Source of the DNA: Cellulomonas avistercoris
GTDB taxonomy: Bacteria > Actinomycetota > Actinomycetes > Actinomycetales > Cellulomonadaceae
Assembly (NCBI RefSeq): GCF_014836445.1
Contig: NZ_JACSQV010000013.1
Span: 35,608-99,607 of the forward strand
Direction: 5' to 3'
DNA: 64,000 nucleotides
Shown: piece after piece, positions 27,652 through 38,201 of the stretch
Position numbering within the stretch: the stretch's first letter is position 1
Layout of the letters: every line of letters begins with the position of its first letter
Program-made: the position numbers and the translations under genes
Notes under the pieces: generated by a model
Seen by the model: the letters and a program-made list of their open reading frames with translations, nothing else
What the model was told of the DNA's origin: nothing
The model's database searches: none

Positions 27652-27657
27652 CCCCGG

Positions 27658-27825
27658 ATGGCCGCGATGAAGCCGAGGACCGGCGACGGACCGCTCGAGG
27701 TGACCAAGGAGGGCCGCGGCATCGTCATGCGCGTCCCGCTCGAGGGCGGCGGACGGCTGGTGGTGGAGCTCAACGCGACCGAGGCCGCCGAGCTGGGCGA
27801 GGCCCTGACCTCCGTCGTCGGCTGA
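27658..27825 (+). CDS. DUF3117 small protein
   Basis: A 55-residue protein nearly identical in plan to mycobacterial Rv1211: AAMKPRTGDGP, TKEGRGIVMRVPLEGGGRL and VELNATEAAELGEAL. This family is extremely conserved in actinobacteria and has no known function. Its small size, two predicted beta strands and charged surface suggest a binding protein, but nothing more can be claimed. It has its own promoter with a strong Shine-Dalgarno. The aminopeptidase gene starts 10 bases after its stop. Confidence 0.9.
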   Translation: MAAMKPRTGDGPLEVTKEGRGIVMRVPLEGGGRLVVELNATEAAELGEALTSVVG

Positions 27826-27835
27826 CGACCTGCGG

Positions 27836-29434
27836 ATGAGCCCCCGCACCACCGGCGTGGCTGCTGCGGCAGCACCCCGCACCCCGCCCACCGTCGTCCT
27901 GCACGGCGCGAGCGTCGTCGACTCACCGCTCCTCACGGACGGGTCCGTCGACGCGGTCGCGGTCCAGGTCGCGCCCGGACGAGCGGGCGACGACGCGCTG
28001 CAGCCCCGGTCGGGCACGCCGCAGGCGGCTGCGCGCTACGGCATCGACCTGTCCGAGCTGGCGGAGCGCGCCGGCCTGACGGGCGCCGCCGGCGAGGCGT
28101 TCACCGTGCACCTGCCGCTGCCCGTCGGGTCGTCCGTCGAGCTGCCGTGGGCGGGGCTGCCGCCGCGCATCGTCCTGGTGGGCGTCGGCGACGAGAGCCC
28201 GACCGCGCTGCGACGGGCGGGGGCCGCGCTCGCCCGCGCGACCCGCGGTCTGCGCCGCGTGGCCGCGACGGTCGGCGCGCAGACCCACCACGACGACGCG
28301 GGTGCGGCGCAGGCCGCGCGCGCCGTCACGGAGGGCTACCTGCTCGCCGCGTACAGCCACCCGCGCATCACGGCGACGCCGGACACGAAGGCGGCTGCCG
28401 AGCTGGTGCTGCTGGGCCGCGACGGTGCGGCCGTGGCCGCCGCGGTCGAGACCGCGCGCACCGGCGCCGAGGCGACCTGGCTGGTCCGGGACCTCGCGAA
28501 CACGCCCTCGCACGTCAAGGACCCGGCGTGGATGGCGGACCGCGCCCGCCGGCTGGCGACGAAGGCCGGGCTCGACGTGCAGGTGCTCGGTCCGCGCGAG
28601 CTCGCCGCGGGCGGGTTCGGTGGCATCCTCGCCGTCGGGTCGGGGTCCGCGTCGACGCCGCGCCTCGTGCGCGTCTCGTACACGCCGACCGGGGGCGGCG
28701 GTCGGCACGTCGTGGTGGTCGGCAAGGGCATCACCTACGACACGGGCGGCCTGTCCATCAAGCCGCGCGAGGCCATGGTCCCCATGAAGACGGACATGGC
28801 CGGATCGGCCGTCGCGCTCGCGACCGTGCTCGCCGCCGCGCGGGCGCAGGTCCCGCACCGCGTCACGGCGGTGCTGCCGCTCGCCGAGAACCACGTCGGG
28901 GCCGCGTCGTACCGGCCGGGCGACGTCGTCACGATCCACGGCGGCACGACCGTCGAGATCGCCAACACCGACGCCGAGGGTCGCCTCGTGCTCGCCGACG
29001 CCCTCGCGTGGGCCGACGCGACGCTCGACCCCGACGTGCTCGTCGACGTCGCGACCCTCACCGGGGCAGCCACGCTCGGACTGGGCCGGCAGCACGCCGC
29101 GCTCTACGGGACGGACGACGCGCTGGTCGCGGCGCTCACCGCCGCGGGCGACCGCACGGGCGAGCTGGTGTGGCACATGCCGCTCGTCGCCGACTACGAG
29201 GAGGCGGTCCGCTCGTCGGTCGCCGACCTGCGGCACGTGCCCGAGGACCGCAGGATCGGGGGCGGGTCGATCACGGCCGCGCTCTTCCTGCGCCGGTTCG
29301 TGGGTGAGCGGACGTGGGCCCACCTCGACATCGCCGGCACGGGCCGCTCGACGTCCGACAAGCACGAGATCACCGAGGGCGCCACGGGCTACGGCGCCCG
29401 GCTGCTGCTGGAGTACCTGAGCACGCTGGACTGA
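27836..29434 (+). CDS. pepA: Leucyl aminopeptidase (M17)
   Basis: A 532-residue cytosolic metallopeptidase that removes N-terminal residues from peptides. The catalytic half contains VVVVGKGITYDTGGLSIKP, MKTDMAGSAVAL, the signature NTDAEGRLVLADAL and TLTGAATLGLG; these supply the two-metal site and the catalytic lysine and arginine. The N-terminal half is the less conserved M17 regulatory domain. ATG 27836 follows the DUF3117 stop by 10 bases with no strong Shine-Dalgarno, so reinitiation is likely. A hairpin just after the stop (29436-29454) may end the transcript. Confidence 0.93.
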   Translation: MSPRTTGVAAAAAPRTPPTVVLHGASVVDSPLLTDGSVDAVAVQVAPGRAGDDALQPRSGTPQAAARYGIDLSELAERAGLTGAAGEAFTVHLPLPVGSSVELPWAGLPPRIVLVGVGDESPTALRRAGAALARATRGLRRVAATVGAQTHHDDAGAAQAARAVTEGYLLAAYSHPRITATPDTKAAAELVLLGRDGAAVAAAVETARTGAEATWLVRDLANTPSHVKDPAWMADRARRLATKAGLDVQVLGPRELAAGGFGGILAVGSGSASTPRLVRVSYTPTGGGGRHVVVVGKGITYDTGGLSIKPREAMVPMKTDMAGSAVALATVLAAARAQVPHRVTAVLPLAENHVGAASYRPGDVVTIHGGTTVEIANTDAEGRLVLADALAWADATLDPDVLVDVATLTGAATLGLGRQHAALYGTDDALVAALTAAGDRTGELVWHMPLVADYEEAVRSSVADLRHVPEDRRIGGGSITAALFLRRFVGERTWAHLDIAGTGRSTSDKHEITEGATGYGARLLLEYLSTLD

Positions 29435-29435
29435 G

Positions 29436-29454
29436 GTCGCCCGGACCGGGCGAC
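29436..29454. terminator. Hairpin between convergent pepA and methyltransferase genes
   Basis: A perfect 8-base stem (GTCGCCCG and CGGGCGAC) with a 3-base loop begins 2 bases after the pepA stop. There is no T run, as is usual in very GC-rich genomes. It could terminate both strands. Confidence 0.5.
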
Positions 29455-29495
29455 GGCGGCGGACCCGGCGGACCGGGTACGCCGCCGCTGGTGCC

Positions 29496-30101
29496 TCAGC
29501 GGCGGACGGCCACCAGCAGACCCTCGCCGACGGGCAGGAGCGCGGGCACCAGCCGGTCGTCGCCGCGCACGTGGCGGCCGACGTCCCGCACGGTCGTCGT
29601 CGCCTCGTCGCGCCGGGCCGGGTCGGCGACACGGTCGTGCCACAGCGCGTCGTCGACCGCGAGCACGCCGCCGGGGCGCAGCAGGCGCACCGCCTGCTCG
29701 ACGTAGGCCGGGTAGTTCTCGACGTCGGCGTCGACGACCACCATGTCGTAGCCGCCGTCGGTGAGCCGGGGGAGCACGTCCATCGCCCGTCCCGAGATCG
29801 CGCGCGTGCGGGTGCTGCGCACGCCCTCCTCGGCGAACGCCTCCTTCGCGGCGCGCTGGTGCTCGAGCTCGAGGTCGATCGTCGTCAGGACACCGTCCGC
29901 CGGCATGCCGCGCAGGAGGTACAGCGAGCCGACCCCGGCGCCCGTGCCGACCTCGACGACCGCGCGGGCCTGCGCCGCGGCGGCGAGCACGCGCAGCGCG
30001 GCGCCCGCGCCGGGCAGCACCGGGGTGCAGCCGAGGTGGGACGCCCGCTCGCGCGCCCGCAGGACCACGTCGTCCTCGTCGAGGAACTCCTCGCAGTACA
30101 C
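29496..30101 (-). CDS. SAM-dependent O-methyltransferase (SafC/CCoAMT type)
   Basis: A class I methyltransferase of about 201 residues from GTG 30101, like mycobacterial Rv1220c next to sigE. Visible motifs: [19 protein letters not shown] (SAM site), [20 protein letters not shown], and [10 protein letters not shown] with the metal-binding aspartates. Its substrate is unknown. The start is unclear: homologues usually begin about nine residues earlier, at a segment like STDKAQSW, which is present here, but the codon in the start position is ATC (30128-30126) with an ideal GAGGAGG 5 bases upstream. No ATG, GTG or TTG lies in frame nearby. It diverges from sigE. Confidence 0.85.
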   Translation of the reverse strand: MYCEEFLDEDDVVLRARERASHLGCTPVLPGAGAALRVLAAAAQARAVVEVGTGAGVGSLYLLRGMPADGVLTTIDLELEHQRAAKEAFAEEGVRSTRTRAISGRAMDVLPRLTDGGYDMVVVDADVENYPAYVEQAVRLLRPGGVLAVDDALWHDRVADPARRDEATTTVRDVGRHVRGDDRLVPALLPVGEGLLVAVRR

Positions 30102-30133
30102 CCAGCTCTGCGCCTTGTCGGTGGAGATGTCGG

Positions 30134-30181
30134 CCTCCTCGTCGCGCGCGCCCCCGACGGGCTCGCCTCGGCGCCAGCGTA
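30134..30181 (-). promoter_or_regulatory. Promoter and ribosome binding site of the O-methyltransferase
   Basis: On the minus strand, TACGCT (30181-30176) is a -10 element, giving a leader of about 40 bases, and GAGGAGG (30140-30134) is followed after 5 bases by ATC at 30128. Confidence 0.45.
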
Positions 30182-30339
30182 GTCCCGCGCACCCCGCCGC
30201 CCGGCGCGCCGCGCCCCACGGCGCCGGGGACGGGCCACGCGTGCCCGGCCGGTTCCGCCCACGACGAACAGGGGTCGAGCCTGCGGCCTCGACCTGGGAG
30301 AATGACGTCCCGCGAGCCGATCGAGGAGAACCCCATCTG

Positions 30340-30933
30340 ATGAGCGTCCAGCCCGCCGAGTGGCAGGCCCCGTCGTGGGAGGAGATCGTCCGTGAGCACT
30401 CCGGGCGTGTGTACCGCCTCGCCTACCGGCTGACCGGCAACCGGCACGACGCCGAGGACCTCACGCAGGAGACGTTCGTCCGCGTGTTCCGGTCGCTGCA
30501 CACCTACAGCCCCGGCACGTTCGAGGGCTGGCTCCACCGCATCACGACCAACCTCTTCCTCGACCAGGCACGCCGTCGCCAGCGCGTGCGCATCGAGCCC
30601 ATCGGGGACGACACCGACCGGTGGTCGTCGCCCGACCTCCTCGCGACGCCCGAGCGCGCGTTCGAGGTGGCGAACCTCGACCACGACGTGCAGCGCGCGC
30701 TCGACGAGCTGCCGCCCGAGTACCGGGCGGCCGTCGTGCTGTGCGACATCGAGGGTCTGTCCTACGAGGAGATCGCGGTCACGCTCGGCATCAAGCTCGG
30801 CACCGTGCGCTCGCGCATCCACCGTGCGCGGGCCCGGCTGCGGATCGCGCTCGAGCACCGGCGGCCGCCCGGCACCACCGCGGGCGCCACAGCGGACGAG
30901 CTCGCCCCCGACACGGCGGAGGTGACCGGATGA
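30340..30933 (+). CDS. sigE: ECF RNA polymerase sigma factor, SigE type
   Basis: A 197-residue group 4 sigma factor. Region 2 (about residues 12-85) has [29 protein letters not shown], and region 4 (about 125-180) has the helix-turn-helix [26 protein letters not shown]. It directs transcription of envelope-stress genes when freed from its anti-sigma factor. The order sigE, anti-sigma, htrA, tatB, next to a divergent O-methyltransferase, is that of mycobacterial Rv1220c-Rv1224. ATG 30340 has GAGGAG 11 bases upstream, a rather long spacing. The downstream gene overlaps by 4 bases. Confidence 0.93.
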   Translation: MSVQPAEWQAPSWEEIVREHSGRVYRLAYRLTGNRHDAEDLTQETFVRVFRSLHTYSPGTFEGWLHRITTNLFLDQARRRQRVRIEPIGDDTDRWSSPDLLATPERAFEVANLDHDVQRALDELPPEYRAAVVLCDIEGLSYEEIAVTLGIKLGTVRSRIHRARARLRIALEHRRPPGTTAGATADELAPDTAEVTG

Positions 30934-31844
30934 TGCACCTCGGCTCCCGCATCAGCGCGCTCGTCGACGGGCAGCTCGACCCCCCGGCGACCGAGCGCGC
31001 GCTCGCGCACGTCGCCACCTGCGGCTCGTGCGCGCGCGAGCTCGCCGCGGCCCGTGCCGCGCGGCGCGCGCTCGCCGGCGCCGAGCCGGTGCAGCCGCCC
31101 GAGGACCTGACCGCGCGCCTGCTGTCGATGTCGGCGCAGGCCCGGCCCCCCGTGCCGCAGGGGCCTGCGCAGCGCGACCCGTTCGCCGTGGCCGGCGGTG
31201 CGGCGCTGCCGTTCGCGGCGACGCACGCGCTGCGCGGCGACGTGCTGGGCCGGCGGACACCCGTACGCCTCGTCGTCGGGTCCATGGCAGGGCTGGGCGC
31301 CGTCGCCGCGGGCCTCTTCCTGCTGGGCGAGCGGCCGGTGGTGACGCCGTCGAGCCACCCGGCCGCTGTGCTCGGCCTGCTCGCGCACACGTCGGCCCCC
31401 GCGTCCGACGGCGTGCCGGCGGACGACGCGACGGTCGCGTGGCTGCGCGGGCAGGGGTGGACCTTCCCGGGCACCCTGCCGCAGGGGTGGCACGTCGGCT
31501 CGATCAGCTGGTCCGAGACCGGTCCGCGCGTCCTCGAGGTCGACGTCACGGGCCCCAGCGGCGCGTACGTCGTCACCGAGCAGCAGGGCCGCCTGGACAC
31601 CGACGCGCTCGCAGGGGCGCCGGTCCGCGAGGTCGGGGGACGCGAGGTGCACGTGCTGTCCGTCGAGCCCTGGCAGGTGGCCTGGCAGTCGGGGTCGACC
31701 GTCGTGCAGGTCGTCGCCTCGCAGGACGAGGGGGAGATCGACGCGCTCGTCGCGGCCTTCCCGTCGGCGGGGTACGACGACACCGTGACCGGTCGCATCG
31801 GTCGCGGCTGGCAGACCGTCTCCGCCGTCTGGGAGCGCCCGTGA
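30930..31844 (+). CDS. rseA: Membrane anti-sigma factor with zinc-binding motif
   Basis: A 304-residue regulator that should hold SigE inactive. The N-terminus carries the zinc-associated anti-sigma motif H-x3-C-x2-C (HVATCGSC, about residues 24-31), then a helix-rich segment. One transmembrane helix lies near residues 112-130 ([17 protein letters not shown]), followed by an extracytoplasmic domain of about 170 residues with tryptophan-rich beta strands that resembles a MucB/RseB-type sensor fold. Release by proteolysis or by a zinc/redox change is likely. ATG 30930 overlaps the sigE stop (ATGA) and the htrA start overlaps its own stop, so the three are made together. Confidence 0.88.
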   Translation: MMHLGSRISALVDGQLDPPATERALAHVATCGSCARELAAARAARRALAGAEPVQPPEDLTARLLSMSAQARPPVPQGPAQRDPFAVAGGAALPFAATHALRGDVLGRRTPVRLVVGSMAGLGAVAAGLFLLGERPVVTPSSHPAAVLGLLAHTSAPASDGVPADDATVAWLRGQGWTFPGTLPQGWHVGSISWSETGPRVLEVDVTGPSGAYVVTEQQGRLDTDALAGAPVREVGGREVHVLSVEPWQVAWQSGSTVVQVVASQDEGEIDALVAAFPSAGYDDTVTGRIGRGWQTVSAVWERP

Positions 31845-33403
31845 GCGACACCGGCGCGGGTGCCGCCGGTCCCTCGCAGGAGAGCACGCCGGTCGCCCCG
31901 CCGGTGGTACCGCCACCCGTGCCCCCACCGGCGGCTGGCCCGGCCCCCGTGCCCGTCCCGGCCCCCGTGCCCGTCCCGGCCCCCGTGCCCGCCCCGGCCC
32001 CCGTGCCCGCCCCGGTGGCGCTGTTCGCGGCCCCGTCGTCGTACCGGCGCGCGCGGGTCGAGGACGCCCCGCCGCCCGGCCCCGCACCGCTGGCCGGACC
32101 GACGGCTCCGGCACCCGCGCCGTCCGCGCCCACGTCCTCCGTGCCGACGTCCACGCTCCACGCGCCGCAGCCGACGCCGTTCGCGCGGCCCGGCACACCA
32201 CCGCCGAGCCCCGAGCAGCGTGAGGCGGCGGCGGTCCCGCACGCCGCCGGTCCCGCGCCGGCGGCTCCCGCGCACGCGACGCAGCCCGCACGGCGTCGCC
32301 GTCGACGCACGATGTCGGTCGCCTGGGTCGCACCGCTCGTCGTGCTGTCGGTGGCCGCGGGCTTCCTCGGCGGCCTGCTGGGGGACCGCGTCGTGCCCGA
32401 CGACGGGCGCCGCGCCGACGCGGGCCTGCCGTCCGTGCCGGCCCCGGCCGCCCAGGTCGACCGGGCACCCGGGTCGATCGCGGGCATCGCCGCGGGCGTC
32501 CTGCCGAGCGTCGTGTCGCTCGAGGTGACGACCGCCGACGGGGCCTCGTCGGGCTCGGGCTTCGTGCTGCGCCAGGACGGGTACGTGCTCACCAACAACC
32601 ACGTCGTCGCCGGTGCCGCCGGCGGCACGCTCGTGGTGCAGTTCGCCGACGGCGCCGAGCTGCCGGGCACCGTGGTCGGTGCGACCGCGGACTACGACCT
32701 GGCCGTCGTCAAGGTCGACGCGACCGGGCTGACGCCGCTCGCCCTCGGCGACTCCGACGAGGTCGTCGTCGGGGACCCCGTCGTGGCCATCGGCGCCCCG
32801 CTGGGCCTGGTCGGCACCGTGACCACGGGCATCATCAGCGCGCTCAACCGGCCCGTCGTGGCGGGCGGCGACGACGACGGCACGGCGTACATCAACGCCA
32901 TCCAGACCGACGCCGCGATCAACCCCGGCAACTCGGGCGGGCCGCTCGTCAACGCCCGGGGCGAGGTCGTGGGCATCAACTCCGCGATCGCTCAGCTGCC
33001 GGGGCGGCTGACGGGGGTCGGGAGCATCGGCCTCGGCTTCGCCATCCCGTCGAACCAGGCGCGACGCACCGCGGAGCAGCTCATCGAGACGGGGAAGGCG
33101 ACGTACCCGGTGATCGGCGTCCTGCTGGACCCCTCGTACTCCGGTGAGGGCGTGCGCGTGTACGAGGAGAACCCCCCGGACGCCCAGGCGGTCAGCACGG
33201 ACGGCCCGGCCGACCGCGCGGGCATCCGGCTCGGTGACGTGATCCTCGCGATCGACGGCCGGCCGGTGACGGCGTCGGAGGAGCTGATCGTGGCCATCCG
33301 CGCGCGTGAGGTCGGCGACACCGTCGTGCTGCGCGTGCGGACCGGTGACGAGGAGCGCGACGTGCGCGTGCGGCTCGCCGAGGGGCGTCCCTCCTCGGGC
33401 TGA
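31841..33403 (+). CDS. htrA: HtrA/DegP-type serine protease with PDZ domain
   Basis: A 520-residue membrane-anchored protease for misfolded envelope proteins. The first 150 residues are a proline/alanine-rich cytoplasmic tail, including an 18-base DNA repeat; a transmembrane helix lies near 158-178. The trypsin-like domain follows: His in TNNHVV, Asp in ADYDLAVV and Ser in NPGNSGGPL. A PDZ domain (about residues 425-515) ends the protein with DRAGIRLGDVILAIDGRPV. GTG 31841 overlaps the anti-sigma stop (GTGA). In mycobacteria this protein degrades or regulates the anti-sigma side of SigE signalling; a feedback role here is inferred. Confidence 0.93.
   Translation: MSDTGAGAAGPSQESTPVAPPVVPPPVPPPAAGPAPVPVPAPVPVPAPVPAPAPVPAPVALFAAPSSYRRARVEDAPPPGPAPLAGPTAPAPAPSAPTSSVPTSTLHAPQPTPFARPGTPPPSPEQREAAAVPHAAGPAPAAPAHATQPARRRRRRTMSVAWVAPLVVLSVAAGFLGGLLGDRVVPDDGRRADAGLPSVPAPAAQVDRAPGSIAGIAAGVLPSVVSLEVTTADGASSGSGFVLRQDGYVLTNNHVVAGAAGGTLVVQFADGAELPGTVVGATADYDLAVVKVDATGLTPLALGDSDEVVVGDPVVAIGAPLGLVGTVTTGIISALNRPVVAGGDDDGTAYINAIQTDAAINPGNSGGPLVNARGEVVGINSAIAQLPGRLTGVGSIGLGFAIPSNQARRTAEQLIETGKATYPVIGVLLDPSYSGEGVRVYEENPPDAQAVSTDGPADRAGIRLGDVILAIDGRPVTASEELIVAIRAREVGDTVVLRVRTGDEERDVRVRLAEGRPSSG
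31942..32013 (+). repeat. Four tandem 18-base repeats in htrA
   Basis: Four copies of an 18-base unit starting GGCCCCCGTGCCCG encode alternating proline, valine and alanine in the cytoplasmic tail. Copies 1-2 and copies 3-4 differ at one base (T or C), giving PVPVPA and PVPAPA. Confidence 0.85.
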
Positions 33404-33430
33404 CCGCCGGGCCGGTGCGCGCTGTCGCGG

Positions 33431-33436
33431 TAACCT
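33431..33436 (+). promoter_or_regulatory. -10 element (TAACCT) for tatB
   Basis: TAACCT ends 6 bases before the GTG at 33443, so tatB can be transcribed independently of sigE-htrA as a leaderless message. Confidence 0.5.
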
Positions 33437-33442
33437 GATCGG

Positions 33443-35543
<2,101 letters not shown>

Positions 35544-35552
35544 CGTCACCCC

Positions 35553-36572
35553 ATGGCACGACGCACCGACCCGCCCGAGCACACCGTCGTCGCGCCGCCC
35601 GCGGGGGCGGGTGCGGCGCACGTGCACGCGGCACAGCTGGCCCCGGACCCCGTGGCCGCGCGCCGGTGGAAGCCCGGGCTCGGCGGGCTCGTCGAACGCG
35701 GCAGGGCGCTCCTGGCCTGGTGGCAGGGGACCCGTGCCGCGCGCGCCAACGCCCGGTTCGGGCAGGCGGGCGGTGGTCTGCTCACGGGCGGGCTCGCCTA
35801 CACCGCGCTCTTCTCGGTGTTCGCCGGCCTGACGATCGGCTACACCGCCTTCATGGCGGTGCTGGGCGACAACGCGGGCCTGCGTGAGACCGTCCTGCGC
35901 TCGATCGACGAGGCGCTGCCCGGCCTCGTCGCGACCGGCTCCGACGGCGGCCTCATCGAGCCGGACCAGCTCGTCCTGAGCCCCGGGGTGGGGATCGCCG
36001 GCGTCGTCGCGGTCGTCGTGCTCCTCGTCACCGCGATCCGGGTGACGGCCGCGCTGCGCACCGCGCTGCGTGCGATGTTCGGTGCGCACGACGCGGACAA
36101 CGTCGTCCTGGGCAAGCTGCGCGAGCTCGGCACCTTCGTCGGGATCGCCGCGGCCGTGCTCGTCTCGGCCGTCCTGGGGATCACCGTGACGGCCGCGGCC
36201 GGCTGGCTCCTGGACACCGTGGGCTGGTCGGACGGTTCCGCGGTCGTGCTCCGGGTCGCGGGCGTCCTGGTGGCGTTCGTCGTCGACGCGGCCGTGTTCG
36301 TCATGCTCGTCCGGTTCCTGGCGGGCCAGGCACCGCCGCGCCGTGACCTGCTGGGCGGTGCGGCGATCGCCGCCGCGGGGCTCGGGGTCGTGCGGACGCT
36401 CGGCACGTCGGTGGTCGCCGGCTCGGTGGGCAGCGACCCCGTGCTGGCGTCGTTCGCGGTCGTCGGCGTGCTGCTGCTGTGGATCAACCTCATCGCGCGC
36501 ATTGTGCTGCTGGCGGCGGCCTGGACCGCCGACCCGCCGGCGGTCCACCCCGCGGCGGCCGAGGCGGTGTGA
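35553..36572 (+). CDS. YihY/BrkB-family inner membrane protein
   Basis: A 339-residue polytopic membrane protein of the YihY family (once misnamed ribonuclease BN). A cytoplasmic N-terminus of about 70 residues is followed by some six hydrophobic helices; the first carries GGLLTGGLAYTALFSVFAGLTIGY, typical of the family, and the last lies in FAVVGVLLLWINLIARIVLLAAAW. Function is unknown; transport or envelope integrity roles have been proposed for relatives. It converges with the phosphotransferase gene 7 bases downstream. Confidence 0.85.
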   Translation: MARRTDPPEHTVVAPPAGAGAAHVHAAQLAPDPVAARRWKPGLGGLVERGRALLAWWQGTRAARANARFGQAGGGLLTGGLAYTALFSVFAGLTIGYTAFMAVLGDNAGLRETVLRSIDEALPGLVATGSDGGLIEPDQLVLSPGVGIAGVVAVVVLLVTAIRVTAALRTALRAMFGAHDADNVVLGKLRELGTFVGIAAAVLVSAVLGITVTAAAGWLLDTVGWSDGSAVVLRVAGVLVAFVVDAAVFVMLVRFLAGQAPPRRDLLGGAAIAAAGLGVVRTLGTSVVAGSVGSDPVLASFAVVGVLLLWINLIARIVLLAAAWTADPPAVHPAAAEAV

Positions 36573-36579
36573 CCGCCGC

Positions 36580-37395
36580 TCAGCCGGCGGGGGAGAGCGC
36601 GGCGAGCAGCGCGGGCAGGCGCTCGACGTGGTCGCGCAGCTGCGCCCGGGTGCGGGCCGGCTCGCCGACCTGCAGCAGGTTGCGCATGCCCTCGTCGCCC
36701 GCCGCCTGGCCGGCGGCGATGGTGTCCGTCGCGGCGGTCATGCGGGCCACGACGTGGTGCGCGACGTCGGGCGCGGACGGGGCGGGCACGCCGAGCGCGG
36801 CCGCCTGCCGGCCGTACGCCTCGACGAGGACCCGGAGGCGGCGCGCACCTTCCACCGGTCCGAGGTCGAGGTAGAACGGGACGCCGCTCCAGGCGAGCAT
36901 CGCGACGTCGTCGAGCGGCCGGCCGGGACCGGCGACGTCCCAGTCCAGCACGCCGACGATCTCGTCCGACCCGGGCTCGGCGACGAGCATGTTGTACAGC
37001 GTCGCGTCGTTGTGGCACACGATCTCGCCGGGTGCCAGGTCGCGCTCCAGGAAGCGCCAGCGCGCGCGCCCGGGCCGCAGGTCCGCGACCGCCGCGTGGT
37101 ACCGGGCGAGCCACGCCGCGGCCGACGCGAGCCGCGCGTCGGTCACCTCGGCGAGGTCGACGGGCACGCCGGGCAGGTGCTCGAGGACCTCGCGCCCGTG
37201 CGCGTCGAGCCCGTGCGGCGCCGGGACGCCGTCCAGACCGCGGGCGCGGACGTGCGTGAGGAGGGCGTGGACCGCCGGCGTCCAGGGACCGGCCGGGCGA
37301 CGCACCGTCGCACCCACGCGGACGGCGCCCCCGACGTTGCCGCCCGGCAGCCGCACCTCGGGGGTGTCGCCGTCCGGCTCGACGTACCGCGGCAC
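36580..37395 (-). CDS. Aminoglycoside phosphotransferase-like kinase
   Basis: A 271-residue protein of the APH/choline kinase fold. The catalytic loop HNDATLYNMLV contains the expected aspartate and asparagine, and the metal-binding motif is GVLDWDVAGPGRPLDD. The N-terminal lobe is short, with RLPGGNVGGAVRVG in place of a usual glycine-rich loop. Relatives phosphorylate small molecules such as amino sugars, homoserine or antibiotics; nothing here marks it as a resistance gene. GTG 37395 begins 20 bases after the sdhB stop, so it may be expressed as the tail of the sdh operon. Confidence 0.8.
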   Translation of the reverse strand: MPRYVEPDGDTPEVRLPGGNVGGAVRVGATVRRPAGPWTPAVHALLTHVRARGLDGVPAPHGLDAHGREVLEHLPGVPVDLAEVTDARLASAAAWLARYHAAVADLRPGRARWRFLERDLAPGEIVCHNDATLYNMLVAEPGSDEIVGVLDWDVAGPGRPLDDVAMLAWSGVPFYLDLGPVEGARRLRVLVEAYGRQAAALGVPAPSAPDVAHHVVARMTAATDTIAAGQAAGDEGMRNLLQVGEPARTRAQLRDHVERLPALLAALSPAG

Positions 37396-37415
37396 CGCCG
37401 CGGGCCGGGGACCGC

Positions 37416-38201
37416 TCAGAAGGCGCGCGTGATCATCGCGCGCTTCACCTCCTGGATCGCCTTCGTCACCTCGATGCCGCGCGGGCACGCCTCGGTGCAG
37501 TTGAAGGTCGTCCGGCAGCGCCAGACGCCCTCCTTGTCGTTGAGGATCTCGAGGCGCTGCGTGCCTCCCTCGTCGCGGCTGTCGAAGATGAACCGGTGCG
37601 CGTTGACGATCGCGGCGGGCCCGAAGTACTGGCCGTCGGTCCAGAAGACGGGGCACGACGACGTGCACGCGGCGCACAGGATGCACTTGGTCGTGTCGTC
37701 GAAGCGCTCGCGCTGCTCGGGCGACTGCAGGCGCTCCTTCGTCGGCTCGGTGCCGGTGGTGATGAGGAACGGCATGATCTCGCGGTAGGACGCGAAGAAC
37801 GGCTCCATGTCCACGACGAGGTCCTTGACGACCGGCAGGCCCTTGATGGGCTCGACGACGATCGGCTTGGACGGGTCGAGGTCCTTGAGCAGCGTCTTGC
37901 ACGCGAGCCGGTTGCGGCCGTTGATCCGCATCGCGTCGGACCCGCAGATGCCGTGCGCGCACGACCGGCGGAACGTCAGCGAGCCGTCGTGCTCCCACTT
38001 GATCTTGTGCAGGGCGTCGAGGACGCGGTCGGTGCCGTGCACGTCGACCGTGAACTCGTCCCAGCGCGGCTCGGCGACGAAGTCCGCGCCGAACGTCGGC
38101 ATGTCCTCGTCCGCCGGCAGGAACCGGCGGATCTTCAGCGTGACCTGGAAGGACGGCACGGCGCCGACCTCGGTGGCGGGGGCGTCCACGGTGGTGGTCA
38201 T
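37416..38201 (-). CDS. sdhB: Succinate dehydrogenase iron-sulfur subunit
   Basis: A 261-residue subunit carrying the three iron-sulfur centres that link the flavin to the membrane quinone. Cysteine groups: CAHGICGSD with a further cysteine in RLACKTL for [2Fe-2S]; CILCAACTSSCP for [4Fe-4S]; and CRTTFNCTEACPRG completing [3Fe-4S] and [4Fe-4S]. The ATG overlaps the sdhA stop by one base (TGATG), keeping the subunits in balance. Last of the sdhCDAB operon. Confidence 0.95.
   Translation of the reverse strand: MTTTVDAPATEVGAVPSFQVTLKIRRFLPADEDMPTFGADFVAEPRWDEFTVDVHGTDRVLDALHKIKWEHDGSLTFRRSCAHGICGSDAMRINGRNRLACKTLLKDLDPSKPIVVEPIKGLPVVKDLVVDMEPFFASYREIMPFLITTGTEPTKERLQSPEQRERFDDTTKCILCAACTSSCPVFWTDGQYFGPAAIVNAHRFIFDSRDEGGTQRLEILNDKEGVWRCRTTFNCTEACPRGIEVTKAIQEVKRAMITRAF

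Noticed and set aside
27598..27657. TTG start for the DUF3117 gene at 27598
   Set aside because: The AGGAGG abuts the TTG with no spacing, and conserved homologues begin at the MAAMKPRTG segment with its own Shine-Dalgarno.
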